A stretch of 64,000 nt of DNA, taken from assembly GCA_016934715.1 (NCBI GenBank), contig JAFGSI010000004.1, positions 62,001 through 126,000 on the forward strand. The letters are read 5' to 3'. Positions 54,747 through 63,318 of this stretch are shown here, piece by piece. The notes under the pieces are model-generated. The model did no database searches and was not told where the DNA came from. It saw nothing but the letters and a program-made list of their open reading frames with translations. A program made the translations under genes and the position numbers. Source of the DNA: Anaerolineales bacterium (GTDB taxonomy: Bacteria > Chloroflexota > Anaerolineae > Anaerolineales > Villigracilaceae). How positions within the stretch are numbered: the first letter of the stretch is position 1; each line of letters starts with the position of its first letter.

Positions 54747-55406
54747 TCACGAATCCTTACCAGCCTGCTTCTCCCTGCGCGCCTTGAGCCACTCGATCCC
54801 GATCGGAACGACCGAGATCAGGATGATGGCCACGATGACCAGTTCGAAGTGTTTCTGGACGAATTCCAGGTTGCCGAAGAAGTGGCCCAGGAACAGGAAG
54901 ATGGTCACCCAGGTGAAGCCGCCGATGACATTCCACGAGAGGAAGTAGCCGTAGGACATCTTGCCGACCCCGGCCACGAAGGGAGCGAAGGTGCGGATGA
55001 TCGGCACGAAGCGGGCCAGGAAGATGGTCTTGCCGCCGTGCTTCTCGAAGAAGGCATGCGTGCGGTCCATGTACTCCTTCTTGACCCACTTGACCTCGCC
55101 GGTGTAAGCCCGGGCCCCGACGGCATGCCCGATCCAGTAGTTGACCGTGTCGCCGGCGATGGCGGCCACCAGCACCAGGCCCCACAGCAGGAAGATGTTG
55201 AGCGGCGGGGCGTCGCCGGCGGTGAAGGTCCCGGCGGCGAAGAGCAGCGAGTCGCCGGGCAGGAAGGGGGTCACCACGAAGCCGGTCTCCATGAAGATGA
55301 CGAAGAACAGCAGCCCGTAGGTCCAGCCGCCGTACTGTGCGATGATGTCACTCAGGTAGACGTCGATGTGCAGGAAGATGTCGATCAGTTTGAGCAGGAA
55401 TTCCAT
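54747..55406 (-). CDS. DedA family membrane protein (undecaprenyl phosphate/lipid scramblase-like)
   Basis: 219 residues. VTPFLPGDSLLFAAG and GDTVNYWIG, then FARFVPIIRTFAPFVAGVGKMSY, are the DedA signature, including the conserved Arg pair. DedA proteins recycle carrier lipids. The start is ATG 55406 with AGAGGAC upstream. A TATAAT 77 bases upstream gives it its own likely promoter within the string of minus-strand genes. Confidence 0.93.
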   Translation of the reverse strand: MEFLLKLIDIFLHIDVYLSDIIAQYGGWTYGLLFFVIFMETGFVVTPFLPGDSLLFAAGTFTAGDAPPLNIFLLWGLVLVAAIAGDTVNYWIGHAVGARAYTGEVKWVKKEYMDRTHAFFEKHGGKTIFLARFVPIIRTFAPFVAGVGKMSYGYFLSWNVIGGFTWVTIFLFLGHFFGNLEFVQKHFELVIVAIILISVVPIGIEWLKARREKQAGKDS

Positions 55407-55482
55407 GAACGTCCTCTTGTCGGGAGAAGAGCACGCTCCGCCCTGGCGGGCGGGGCGCTCTTGCGAGATTTCAAACCCGGCG

Positions 55483-55488
55483 ATTATA
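55483..55488 (-). promoter_or_regulatory. -10 box of the dedA gene
   Basis: Minus strand TATAAT, 77 bases before the dedA ATG, overlapping the last codons of the PrsW gene. No -35 box is evident. Confidence 0.4.
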
Positions 55489-56785
55489 ACGCAGTTTGGG
55501 ATTCTGGCCCGGGTTCGCCCGCCAGGCGGGCCGGCTGGCGCAGGCGCCAGTTGGCCAGCGGCAGGATGGTCAGGCTGAGCAGGAACAGCAGCCCCAGCAT
55601 TCCCAGCCCGAACAGCACCGCCAGCAGGCTGAGGCCGAGATGGGTCATGGTCGCATCCAGTGTCACCGTCAGCGCCCCGTAGACCGCCGTCAGGGCCGAG
55701 CCGTTCCACAGCCCGTGCAGGCCCAGGCTGGCTGCCAGGGCCAGGGCCAGCCGTCCGTAGCGCTTCTCCAGGCGGGCCGAGGCGTAGCCCCAGCCCATGA
55801 TCGCGCTGGCGGTGATATGCATCAGCGAACTGGCCCCCCGCACGGCCAGGCCGACCCCCAGCATCCCGGCCGTTCCGCTGGCGTACGACAGCCCTTCGAG
55901 CAGGCCGAAGCCGGCCCCGCACAGCGCTCCCAGGGCAAAGCCTTCGGCCGGGGAGCGCAGCCGCCGCCCAAGGAACAATACGACCAGCGGCTTGGCCAGT
56001 TCCTCGATCAACGGGCCGATCCCGGCCAGGAAGGTCAGCGCTGCCAGGAAGACCAGCGGGTCGGCCAGGTAGGGGGCCAGGATCTCCAGCAGGGCCTCGG
56101 TGCTCTGGGCGGTCTCGATCTGGGCCTGGACCCGGCGGAAGGCGTCCATCAGTTCGGGCCGGACCAGCAGGGCGAACCCGCCGGCGAGGGCGATGGCCCC
56201 GTATTCGCCGGCCAGGGCCAGCAGCGGCCCGCCGACCATCCCGAAGCCGAGGGCCGACCAGGCCCGCCGCCAGGAGCCGGCCGGCAGACCGCCGATCCCG
56301 ATCCAGGCCAGCCCGGCCACCGGCAGGGCGGCGCCAAGCAGGAAGAATGGGATCCCGATCACCCAGCCGAGATCGAACAGCAGGTCCAGACCTCCGGCGA
56401 TGGTCAGGATCCCGATCCAGGCGATCCCCACCACGGCCACCTGCCAGAGGCGGATCACCGGGATGGCTGCCGGGTGGACCTCCAGCCCGCGCTGGCGGCG
56501 CAGGCTGTAGACCAGCACCGGCGCCAGCAGGCCGGCACAGAAGGCCATGCTGACGGCCTCCAGGATCACGGCCGCGAAGGCGGTCGAGGTCAGCTGCCCG
56601 GCGGTGAGGTAGGAGAATCCGTTGAAGATGAACAGGTAGGCCGCCCGCCCGAGCAGGCCGAGCATGCCCAGCAGGCTGAGGACCAGCAGCAGGGTCGTCC
56701 GGCGCCGGTCACGGGAGTCGGGCGCCGGGGCGTTTCCGGGGGGAAGCTGTTCTCCCGCGGAGGTCTCGGCGAAGGGGATGTCCAT
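55484..56785 (-). CDS. PrsW family intramembrane metalloprotease
   Basis: 433 residues and about ten membrane helices. The PrsW/CPBP-clan motifs are PLIEELAKPL (EExxK), FGLLEGLSYAS, SLMHITASAIMG and LHGLWNG. PrsW-type proteases cut anti-sigma factors or other membrane substrates; no sigma gene is nearby, so its target is unknown. Ten bases after the DsbA-cyclophilin gene. I chose ATG 56785 over a TTG directly ahead. Confidence 0.88.
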   Translation of the reverse strand: MDIPFAETSAGEQLPPGNAPAPDSRDRRRTTLLLVLSLLGMLGLLGRAAYLFIFNGFSYLTAGQLTSTAFAAVILEAVSMAFCAGLLAPVLVYSLRRQRGLEVHPAAIPVIRLWQVAVVGIAWIGILTIAGGLDLLFDLGWVIGIPFFLLGAALPVAGLAWIGIGGLPAGSWRRAWSALGFGMVGGPLLALAGEYGAIALAGGFALLVRPELMDAFRRVQAQIETAQSTEALLEILAPYLADPLVFLAALTFLAGIGPLIEELAKPLVVLFLGRRLRSPAEGFALGALCGAGFGLLEGLSYASGTAGMLGVGLAVRGASSLMHITASAIMGWGYASARLEKRYGRLALALAASLGLHGLWNGSALTAVYGALTVTLDATMTHLGLSLLAVLFGLGMLGLLFLLSLTILPLANWRLRQPARLAGEPGPESQTAL

Positions 56786-56795
56786 CAATATCTCT

Positions 56796-58019
56796 CTATC
56801 GTTCTTCGATGGTCACGCTCAGGATGGCGTCCTCGGGCGGCTGGTAGGGGCCCCCGGGCTGCGGGTCGCGAGCGTTCATCCCGGCCAGCAGGTCCAGGCC
56901 GGCCAGCACCTCTCCGAAGATCGGGTACAGGCTGTCCAGCTGGGGGGCCGGGGCGAGGGTGATGAAGAACTGGCTGCCTCCCGTTCCGGGTCCGGCGTTG
57001 ACCATTGCCACCTGGCCGGGGCGGTCAAAGCGCAGCAGCGGGCTGATCTCGTCGGGGATGAAGTAGCCGGGATTGCCCATCCCTGACCCCGACGGGTCGC
57101 CGGTCTGGACCAGCAGGCCGGGCAGAACCCGGTGGAAGGGCACGTCATTATACCAGCCGCTGCGGGCCAGGAAAACGAAGTTGGCAACCGTGGTGGGGAC
57201 CTTGTCGACAAACAACTGGATGACCACCTCGCCGCGCGTGGTCTGCAGCCGCGCCAGGTACTGGCGCAGCGGGTCGACGCTCATCGGCGGGCAGGCGCTG
57301 AGGCGGCGCGGCTGCAGCAGGCTCAACCCGACCATCGCCTCCAGGCTGGCGTAGTCGATCAGCCCGGTGTAGGGGGCGGTGCTGTTGATGAACAGCAGCG
57401 GCAGCGACGGCGACTGGACCCCGGCGGCGAACTGGACCGCCGCCTCGACCCTGGCAGCGACCGTCTCGCCGGCCAGGTCGGATTCGAAGCGGGCCGGGTC
57501 CAGGCCCAACCCGGCGGCCGCCTCCACCAGCCAGCGGTGAAAGGCCTCCGGCTCCAGCCCGGTCCATTCGTTCTGGCGGGCGTAGAGCAGGTCGTGCATC
57601 TCCCAGAAATGGTCCTGCAGGTCGGCGGCTTCGGCCGCCCCGACGGCCAGGGCCGACTTGTCGAAGGCTGCCGGGACGGGGAAGTGGCGGTAGACCAGGC
57701 GGACCTGCTCGGGGTGGGTACTGCGGAGGACCTGCAGTTCGATGGCCAGCACGGCGCAGCCCAGGCACTGGTAATCACCGAAGGCCAGGATGGTGACGGG
57801 GGCCTCCGCCGGGCCGTCGGCGTGGTCGTCAGGGTTGATCGTGGCCGCCAGGGGGACCGGGTCGGTCACCGGCGGGTTGATCACCGTGCAGGGCAGGCTG
57901 GTGTGCAGGGCGTCGCGGGGGGTCGCCAGGGGGGCCTCCGTTTGCGGGGTCGGCGTGGCGGTCCCGCAGGCGGCCAGCAGCAGCAGCAGCAGGGGGGCGT
58001 TTTTGCGCATCCGGGTCAC
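56796..58019 (-). CDS. Secreted lipoprotein fusing a DsbA-like thioredoxin domain to a cyclophilin
   Basis: 407 residues. The signal ends in the lipobox LAAC. Residues about 60-240 form a DsbA/thioredoxin fold with the redox pair CLGC in FGDYQCLGCAVL and YRHFPVP. Residues about 250-405 form a cyclophilin peptidyl-prolyl isomerase: FVFLARSGWYNDVPFHRVLPGLLVQTGDP and GSQFFITLAPAPQLD. One protein can therefore both oxidise or shuffle disulfides and isomerise prolines outside the membrane. Start is GTG 58019, overlapping the previous stop (GTGA); ATG 58010 is the alternative. It sits between a HExxH protein and PrsW. Confidence 0.88.
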   Translation of the reverse strand: MTRMRKNAPLLLLLLAACGTATPTPQTEAPLATPRDALHTSLPCTVINPPVTDPVPLAATINPDDHADGPAEAPVTILAFGDYQCLGCAVLAIELQVLRSTHPEQVRLVYRHFPVPAAFDKSALAVGAAEAADLQDHFWEMHDLLYARQNEWTGLEPEAFHRWLVEAAAGLGLDPARFESDLAGETVAARVEAAVQFAAGVQSPSLPLLFINSTAPYTGLIDYASLEAMVGLSLLQPRRLSACPPMSVDPLRQYLARLQTTRGEVVIQLFVDKVPTTVANFVFLARSGWYNDVPFHRVLPGLLVQTGDPSGSGMGNPGYFIPDEISPLLRFDRPGQVAMVNAGPGTGGSQFFITLAPAPQLDSLYPIFGEVLAGLDLLAGMNARDPQPGGPYQPPEDAILSVTIEER

Positions 58020-59290
58020 CGGGCCAGGACCGCCTGCAGATCGTCGAAGGAATCCATGGCGGCGATGGTCTTGAGGAAATCGGTCAGCGAATCCGACTGC
58101 TCGCGCAGGACCCGCACCGCCGGTCCGACCGGGTCCTCGCCGGCCGCCCCGCCCGGGTAGGAGGCGTAGGCGCCGTGGAAGGCGAAGTAGGCCTGGTTGA
58201 GCCTGCGGATCGGGTAGCCGTGCTCCCAGAAGACCAGGCGGCGGGCCTCCATGTAGGCCTCGGCCTCGGCGATCCGGCCCTCGGCCAGCAGGCTGTCGAC
58301 GCGCACGCGGGTCAGGTACATCTGGGCCCGGAAGTCGAACGGCGGGCGGGGGGCACCCTCCGGCCAGCGCGGGCTGGAGGGCAGGCTGGTCTGGGCCAGC
58401 GAGTCGTAGGCAGCCAGCAGCTCGGGGTAGTAGCGCCCCAGGAGCAGCCGGGCGATCTCGCTCCCGGCGATCGAGGCGGTCGTCTCGTTCATGGTGCGCA
58501 GTTCGGGGGTCGTATTGTAGTTGGCGCCCAGCGGGCGCAGGGTCAGCCAGTTGTGGATCCACTCGTGGGCGATGACCTCGGCCAGCCAGCTGAGCGAGGT
58601 GGTGCGCATGATCATCGTCGGGTAGGAACCCAGCCCACCGATCGGCACGACCAGCGACGAGACGTCGAGGGCTGAGTCGATCTGGGCCTCAATGGACGCC
58701 TGGCGGTCGACGGTCAGGTCGGGGTCAAGCGAGACGGCCAGCTCCTGCTGGATGCGCTCGCGCGGCGAAACGACCAGGTGGTAGGGCAGCGGGCTGATGT
58801 GGAACAGGACCGGTGGGATCGGCTGGCCGCCGAGGGTCAGTTCCAGGTCGGCCAGCAGCGTGCTGACCTGCTGTTCGAGGATCGCCTCGGCCAGCGGGGC
58901 CAGCTGGGCCTGGCGGGCGTAGAGCCCGTCCAGGTCGGACCGCAGGTCGCGGGAGGCGCTCTCGGGGTCGGCTACGGCTGGATCGGAGTAGACCAGGCCG
59001 AGGCTGTACTCGTTTGCCAGGATCTGGTCGATCAACTGCAGGTAGTCGACCACGATCCGGTGGCGGGAGTCCTCGGCGAAGTAGAAGGGCGTGCCGAGAG
59101 CGGCCTGGCCCAGTTTGCCGGCGAAGGCTTCCATCGTCCAGGTCGGGTAGTCGAATTCGACCGCCCGGGTGAAAACCCGCACCTGATCCCTGAGCTCGGT
59201 CGGGGGCAGGGGAGCCGCGCCGCCCAGCAGGGTCAGCAACAGGAGCAGGGCCAGGAGGGCTTCGTACAGGCGCCGCAGGTGGGTGGACAT
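58016..59290 (-). CDS. Exported HExxH zinc-protease-like protein
   Basis: 424 residues with an N-terminal signal or anchor (ALLALLLLLTLLGG). Residues about 238-250 read EVIAHEWIHNWL, an HExxH zinc site, and ELRTMNETTASIAG lies about 20 residues further on, where a gluzincin places its third ligand Glu. Beyond that I recognise no family. The start codon lies six bases after a TATAAT box, with no ribosome site, so it is probably translated from a leaderless message. It heads the minus-strand group running down to the kinase. Confidence 0.8.
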   Translation of the reverse strand: MSTHLRRLYEALLALLLLLTLLGGAAPLPPTELRDQVRVFTRAVEFDYPTWTMEAFAGKLGQAALGTPFYFAEDSRHRIVVDYLQLIDQILANEYSLGLVYSDPAVADPESASRDLRSDLDGLYARQAQLAPLAEAILEQQVSTLLADLELTLGGQPIPPVLFHISPLPYHLVVSPRERIQQELAVSLDPDLTVDRQASIEAQIDSALDVSSLVVPIGGLGSYPTMIMRTTSLSWLAEVIAHEWIHNWLTLRPLGANYNTTPELRTMNETTASIAGSEIARLLLGRYYPELLAAYDSLAQTSLPSSPRWPEGAPRPPFDFRAQMYLTRVRVDSLLAEGRIAEAEAYMEARRLVFWEHGYPIRRLNQAYFAFHGAYASYPGGAAGEDPVGPAVRVLREQSDSLTDFLKTIAAMDSFDDLQAVLAR

Positions 59291-59296
59291 GCTGGG

Positions 59297-59302
59297 ATTA
59301 TA
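59297..59302 (-). promoter_or_regulatory. -10 box of the HExxH gene (leaderless layout)
   Basis: Minus strand TATAAT followed by CCCAGC and the ATG at 59290, so the predicted transcription start coincides with the start codon. Confidence 0.55.
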
Positions 59303-59400
59303 ACCAGATTCTGCCCGGCGGGCGGTGCGGGTCGGGGTGCGCTGCCGGGGGGGGGCGGCATGCGGGCGCAGGGGAATTGCGAGCAGCTCCGGTCAACTGC

Positions 59401-59429
59401 TTGTCTGTTGCATGAACTCATTGTAGAAT
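59401..59429 (+). promoter_or_regulatory. Promoter of the nuclease-sortase gene
   Basis: TTGTCT (59401-59406), 17-base spacer, TAGAAT (59424-59429). The leader is about 55 bases, with GGGGAGG before the ATG. Confidence 0.55.
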
Positions 59430-59491
59430 GAAGTGAATCGGAGATCGTCCCTGGAGATGGCCGGGGTGGATCTGTTCTGGGGAGGCGGACG

Positions 59492-62400
59492 ATGAAGACG
59501 ATGAACCGTTGGCTCTCGGGGGGGATGATTTTTGTCCTTGTGGTTGGCCTGGCTTTCGTTCCAGGAGGAAGTGTCCAGGCGGCGGGCACGATCAGCCTGG
59601 CGACGCTGGGAGCCGCCTACGCCCAGGATTTCGATACCCTGGCGATCACGGGGACGGCGAATGCCATCGACGACCTGAACAATGGCTGGTATCTGACCGA
59701 GACCGGGGGCGGCGCCAGGGACAATGAATTGTATGCTGCCGGCACTGGTTCAAGCAATACCGGTGACACCTACAGTTTTGGCGCATCCGGGAACACCGAA
59801 CGTGCCCTGGGCGGGCTTCTCAGCGGCACTCTGAATCCCGTCTTCGGTGCCAGTTTCACCAACAACACCGGGGCGACGATCACCTCGCTGGATGTGGCCT
59901 ACACCGGCGAGATGTGGCGCCTGGGAACTGCCGACCGCACGGACCGCATCGACTTCCAGTGGAGCGCCAATGCCACCAGCCTGACGAGCGGCGCCTGGAC
60001 CGACTTTGACTCGCTGGACTTCAGCACGCCCGACAGCAGCGGGGTGGTGGGGGCCAGGAACGGGAACAGCGCTGCTTACCAGACCGCGATCAGTGCTACC
60101 ATCAGCGGGTTGAGCATCGCCAGCGGGGCCACCTTCTGGATCCGCTGGACCGATACCAACGCATCCGGCGCCGACGATGGCCTGGCGGTCGACGCTTTTT
60201 CCCTTACCCCGCAGAGCAGCGGTGTGGTCACTCTCTCGATCGATGATGTCTCGGCGAACGAGGGGGATGGCGGCTCGACGACCTTTGCCTTTTCGGTCAG
60301 CCTGTCCTCGCCCGCCCCGGCCGGGGGGGTGACCTTCGATCTTGCCACCCAGGACAACACCGCCCAGGCACCCGCTGACTACAGCGCTGTTTCCCTGACC
60401 GGCCAGGCCATCCCGGCCGGGAGCTCGACCTATGCCTTCCACGTCACCGTCCTCGGTGACACGACCTACGAGAACGACGAAACGTTTTTCGTCAACGTCA
60501 CCAACGTGGTCGGGGCGAATCCCGCCGACGCCCAGGGCCTGGGCACGATCCTCAATGATGACGTGGTCCCGATCCACGCGGTCCAGGGCGGCGGGCATCT
60601 CTCGCCCCTGGTGGGCAACGTGGTGACCATCGAAGGCATCGTCACTGCCCTGCGCACGGCCGGCTCGACGCGCGGGCTCTATGTCCAGGAACGGGATGCT
60701 GCCGTGGACGCCGACCCGGCCACCTCCGAGGGCATCTTTGTCTTCACCGGCTCTACTTCCAACCCGGCCCTCCTGGCCGCGGTCGGGGACCGGGTGCGGG
60801 TGACCGGCGCGGTGTCGGAATACCGTTCGGGGGGCGGCGCGAGCGCCAGCCTGACGTTGACCGAACTGGTCTCGCCGACCGTGGTCGTGCTTTCGAGCGG
60901 CAATCCCCTGCCGGCGGCGACCGTGATCGGCGCCGGCGGGCGCCTGCCCCCGCAGGCCGTCATCGATGACGACGCCACCGGCAGCGTCGAGCTCAGCGGG
61001 ACCTTCGACCCGGCCTCTGATGGCATCGACTTCTATGAAAGCCTGGAAGGGATGCTGGTGCAGGTCAACCATGCGGTCGTTGTCGGCCGCTATACGGACT
61101 TCAGCAGCAACCATGAGATCGCGGTGATCGGTGACAACGGCGCCTCGGCCGGTCTGCGCACGGGCCGCGGCGGGGTGGTGATCGGCGATTCTTACGCGGA
61201 TTTTAACCCCGAGCGCATCCTCCTCAACGACTGGATCGCCGGCGGGCCGACCCTCCCGGCCGTCGACGTGGGGGATGCCTTCCCCGGCGCCATCATCGGC
61301 GTGATCGATTACAGTTTTAACAACTTCAAGCTGCAGGTCATCAGCATGCCAGGCCCCGTCGATGGTGGGCTGGCCCGCGAAGTGGCGGCCGCTCCAGGCC
61401 CCGACGAGCTTTCCGTGGCCACCTTCAACGTTGAGAACCTGGCGCCGACCGACCCGGCCTCCAAATTCGCCACCCTGGCGGACCTGATCGTCAATCACCT
61501 GCAGTCGCCCGACATCCTGGTGGTCGAGGAGGTCCAGGACAACAACGGCACGCTCAATGACGCCATCGTGGCCGCCGATCTCACCTGGGCGACGCTGATT
61601 GCCGCCATCCAGGCCGCCGGCGGACCGACCTACGAATACCGCCAGATCGACCCGGTCGATGACCAGGATGGTGGCGCGCCGGGAGGGAATATCCGGGTTG
61701 GCTTCCTGTTCCGCACCGATCGGGGCCTGGCCTTTGTCGACCGGCCCGGGGCGGGGTCGACGACGGCGAACGCCGTCGTCGCCGGGGCGAGCGGGCCCGC
61801 ACTGCTCTTCAGCCCGGGCCGCATCCACCCGACCAGTACGGCTTTCGATGCCAGCCGCAAGCCGCTGGCCGCGGAGTTCACCTTCCGCGGCCAGACGCTC
61901 TTCGTCATCGCCAACCACTTCAATTCCAAGGGCGGCGACGACCCGCTCTACGGCCGCTATCAGCCGCCCGTGCTGTATTCCGAGACCCAGCGCCTCCTGC
62001 AGGCGGCCGAGGTGCGGGCCTTCGTCCAGGACATCCTGGCGCTCGACCCGAATGCCTATGTGATCGTGGCCGGCGACCTGAACGATTTTCCGTTCTCTCC
62101 CCCGCTGACCCTGCTCGAGAGCGCGCCGCTGCACACCCTGATCGAGACCCTGCCGGCCGCGGAACAGTACACCTACGTATACGAGGGCAACTCGCAGGCG
62201 CTCGATCACACCCTGTTGAGCGCTGCGCTCTTCGCCTTGCCTTTCGAATACGACGTGGTCCACGTCAATTCGGAGTTCGCCGTTCAGGCCAGTGACCACG
62301 AACCACAGGTGACCCGCATCCGCCTGGATACGGCGCCCACCATTCTGTTCGGCGCCAATACCGTCCCGGCCAACGGTGCGGTCCTGACGGCCGGCCCGAC

Positions 62401-63274
62401 CCAGATCACGGTCGAGTTCAGCAAGGATGTTCAGGCGGGGGGTGGGCCGGACGCGGCCGATGCGGTTGTCAATTACCTCCTGGTCGCCGAAGCCCCGCGG
62501 GTCGGATTCCAGACCTCCTCCTGCGCGGTCGGCATGGGGGTGGGCGACAGCGGGATCGCGATCCAGAGCGCGAGCTACGCCGGCGGCGGGGCGGGTCCGT
62601 TCATCGCCACCCTGAACATCAACAATGGCATCCCGCTCCCGGCCGGGAACTACCTCCTGCTGGTCTGCGGGACGACCTCGGTCCGTGACCTGTTCGGCAG
62701 CCCGCTCAACGGCGGGGCCGACTCCGCCATACCCTTCCGAGTCTCGGCCGGCGCGGCAGGCGACGCCGGTGTTCTTCCGGCGACCGGCTTCGCCCCGGGG
62801 GTGGTCACCACTTTGCCTGAGCAGTCCCTGGCCTACGCGACGAGCGACCTGCGGCTGGAGATCCCGCGCCTGGGGCTGGAGATGGACATCGTCGGGGTGC
62901 CGCAGGTGAACGGTGGGTGGGACGTGACCTGGCTGAACCGGGATGCCGGCTGGCTGCAGGGGACGGCCTTCCCGACCTGGGCGGGCAACTCGGTGATCAC
63001 CGGGCACGTCTGGGACGCCTGGAACCAGCCGGGTCCGTTCGTGGACCTGCACACGCTGTGGTACGGCGACCGGGTGGTGATCCACGCCTGGGGCCAGGAG
63101 TACGTCTACGCGGTGCGCTCGGTGCGCCAGGTGCAGCCGGGCGACACGGCCGCCATCACCCGCCATGAAGACTATCCCTGGCTGACGCTGGTCACCTGCA
63201 AGGGGTTTGACCCGGCCAGCAATTCCTACCGCTACCGGGTGGTGGTCCGGGCGGTACAGGTGGAGATCCGCTGA
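59492..63274 (+). CDS. Secreted nuclease with internal LPATG motif and C-terminal sortase domain
   Basis: 1260 residues. Signal peptide to about 31 (VQAAG). A beta-sandwich follows (35-245), then a Calx-beta domain (247-355, with ENDETFFVNV), an OB-fold/lamin-like part (360-490) and an ExeM/NucH-type endonuclease-phosphatase domain (about 635-940) with FNVEN, the catalytic Glu in VVEEVQD, GDLNDFP and the SDH motif. A Big5-like domain reaches about 1080. LPATG is at 1095-1099. Directly after it comes a sortase fold: catalytic His 1172 (ITGHVW), Cys 1236 (TLVTCKGF) and Arg at 1247-1253. There is no C-terminal membrane helix. It degrades extracellular nucleic acid; the sortase probably acts on the protein's own LPATG. 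Confidence 0.88.
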   Translation: MKTMNRWLSGGMIFVLVVGLAFVPGGSVQAAGTISLATLGAAYAQDFDTLAITGTANAIDDLNNGWYLTETGGGARDNELYAAGTGSSNTGDTYSFGASGNTERALGGLLSGTLNPVFGASFTNNTGATITSLDVAYTGEMWRLGTADRTDRIDFQWSANATSLTSGAWTDFDSLDFSTPDSSGVVGARNGNSAAYQTAISATISGLSIASGATFWIRWTDTNASGADDGLAVDAFSLTPQSSGVVTLSIDDVSANEGDGGSTTFAFSVSLSSPAPAGGVTFDLATQDNTAQAPADYSAVSLTGQAIPAGSSTYAFHVTVLGDTTYENDETFFVNVTNVVGANPADAQGLGTILNDDVVPIHAVQGGGHLSPLVGNVVTIEGIVTALRTAGSTRGLYVQERDAAVDADPATSEGIFVFTGSTSNPALLAAVGDRVRVTGAVSEYRSGGGASASLTLTELVSPTVVVLSSGNPLPAATVIGAGGRLPPQAVIDDDATGSVELSGTFDPASDGIDFYESLEGMLVQVNHAVVVGRYTDFSSNHEIAVIGDNGASAGLRTGRGGVVIGDSYADFNPERILLNDWIAGGPTLPAVDVGDAFPGAIIGVIDYSFNNFKLQVISMPGPVDGGLAREVAAAPGPDELSVATFNVENLAPTDPASKFATLADLIVNHLQSPDILVVEEVQDNNGTLNDAIVAADLTWATLIAAIQAAGGPTYEYRQIDPVDDQDGGAPGGNIRVGFLFRTDRGLAFVDRPGAGSTTANAVVAGASGPALLFSPGRIHPTSTAFDASRKPLAAEFTFRGQTLFVIANHFNSKGGDDPLYGRYQPPVLYSETQRLLQAAEVRAFVQDILALDPNAYVIVAGDLNDFPFSPPLTLLESAPLHTLIETLPAAEQYTYVYEGNSQALDHTLLSAALFALPFEYDVVHVNSEFAVQASDHEPQVTRIRLDTAPTILFGANTVPANGAVLTAGPTQITVEFSKDVQAGGGPDAADAVVNYLLVAEAPRVGFQTSSCAVGMGVGDSGIAIQSASYAGGGAGPFIATLNINNGIPLPAGNYLLLVCGTTSVRDLFGSPLNGGADSAIPFRVSAGAAGDAGVLPATGFAPGVVTTLPEQSLAYATSDLRLEIPRLGLEMDIVGVPQVNGGWDVTWLNRDAGWLQGTAFPTWAGNSVITGHVWDAWNQPGPFVDLHTLWYGDRVVIHAWGQEYVYAVRSVRQVQPGDTAAITRHEDYPWLTLVTCKGFDPASNSYRYRVVVRAVQVEIR

Positions 63275-63275
63275 A

Positions 63276-63318
63276 ATCGACTTCTCCCGGAGACGGTCCG
63301 TCTCCGGGAGAAGTCGAT
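63276..63318. terminator. Perfect 43-base palindrome between convergent stop codons
   Basis: Arms of 21 bases (63276-63296 and 63298-63318) are exact reverse complements around a single T. The stop codons of the two convergent genes lie one base before it and directly after it. No T run follows on either strand. Read as a bidirectional terminator of the hairpin-only kind. Confidence 0.75.
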
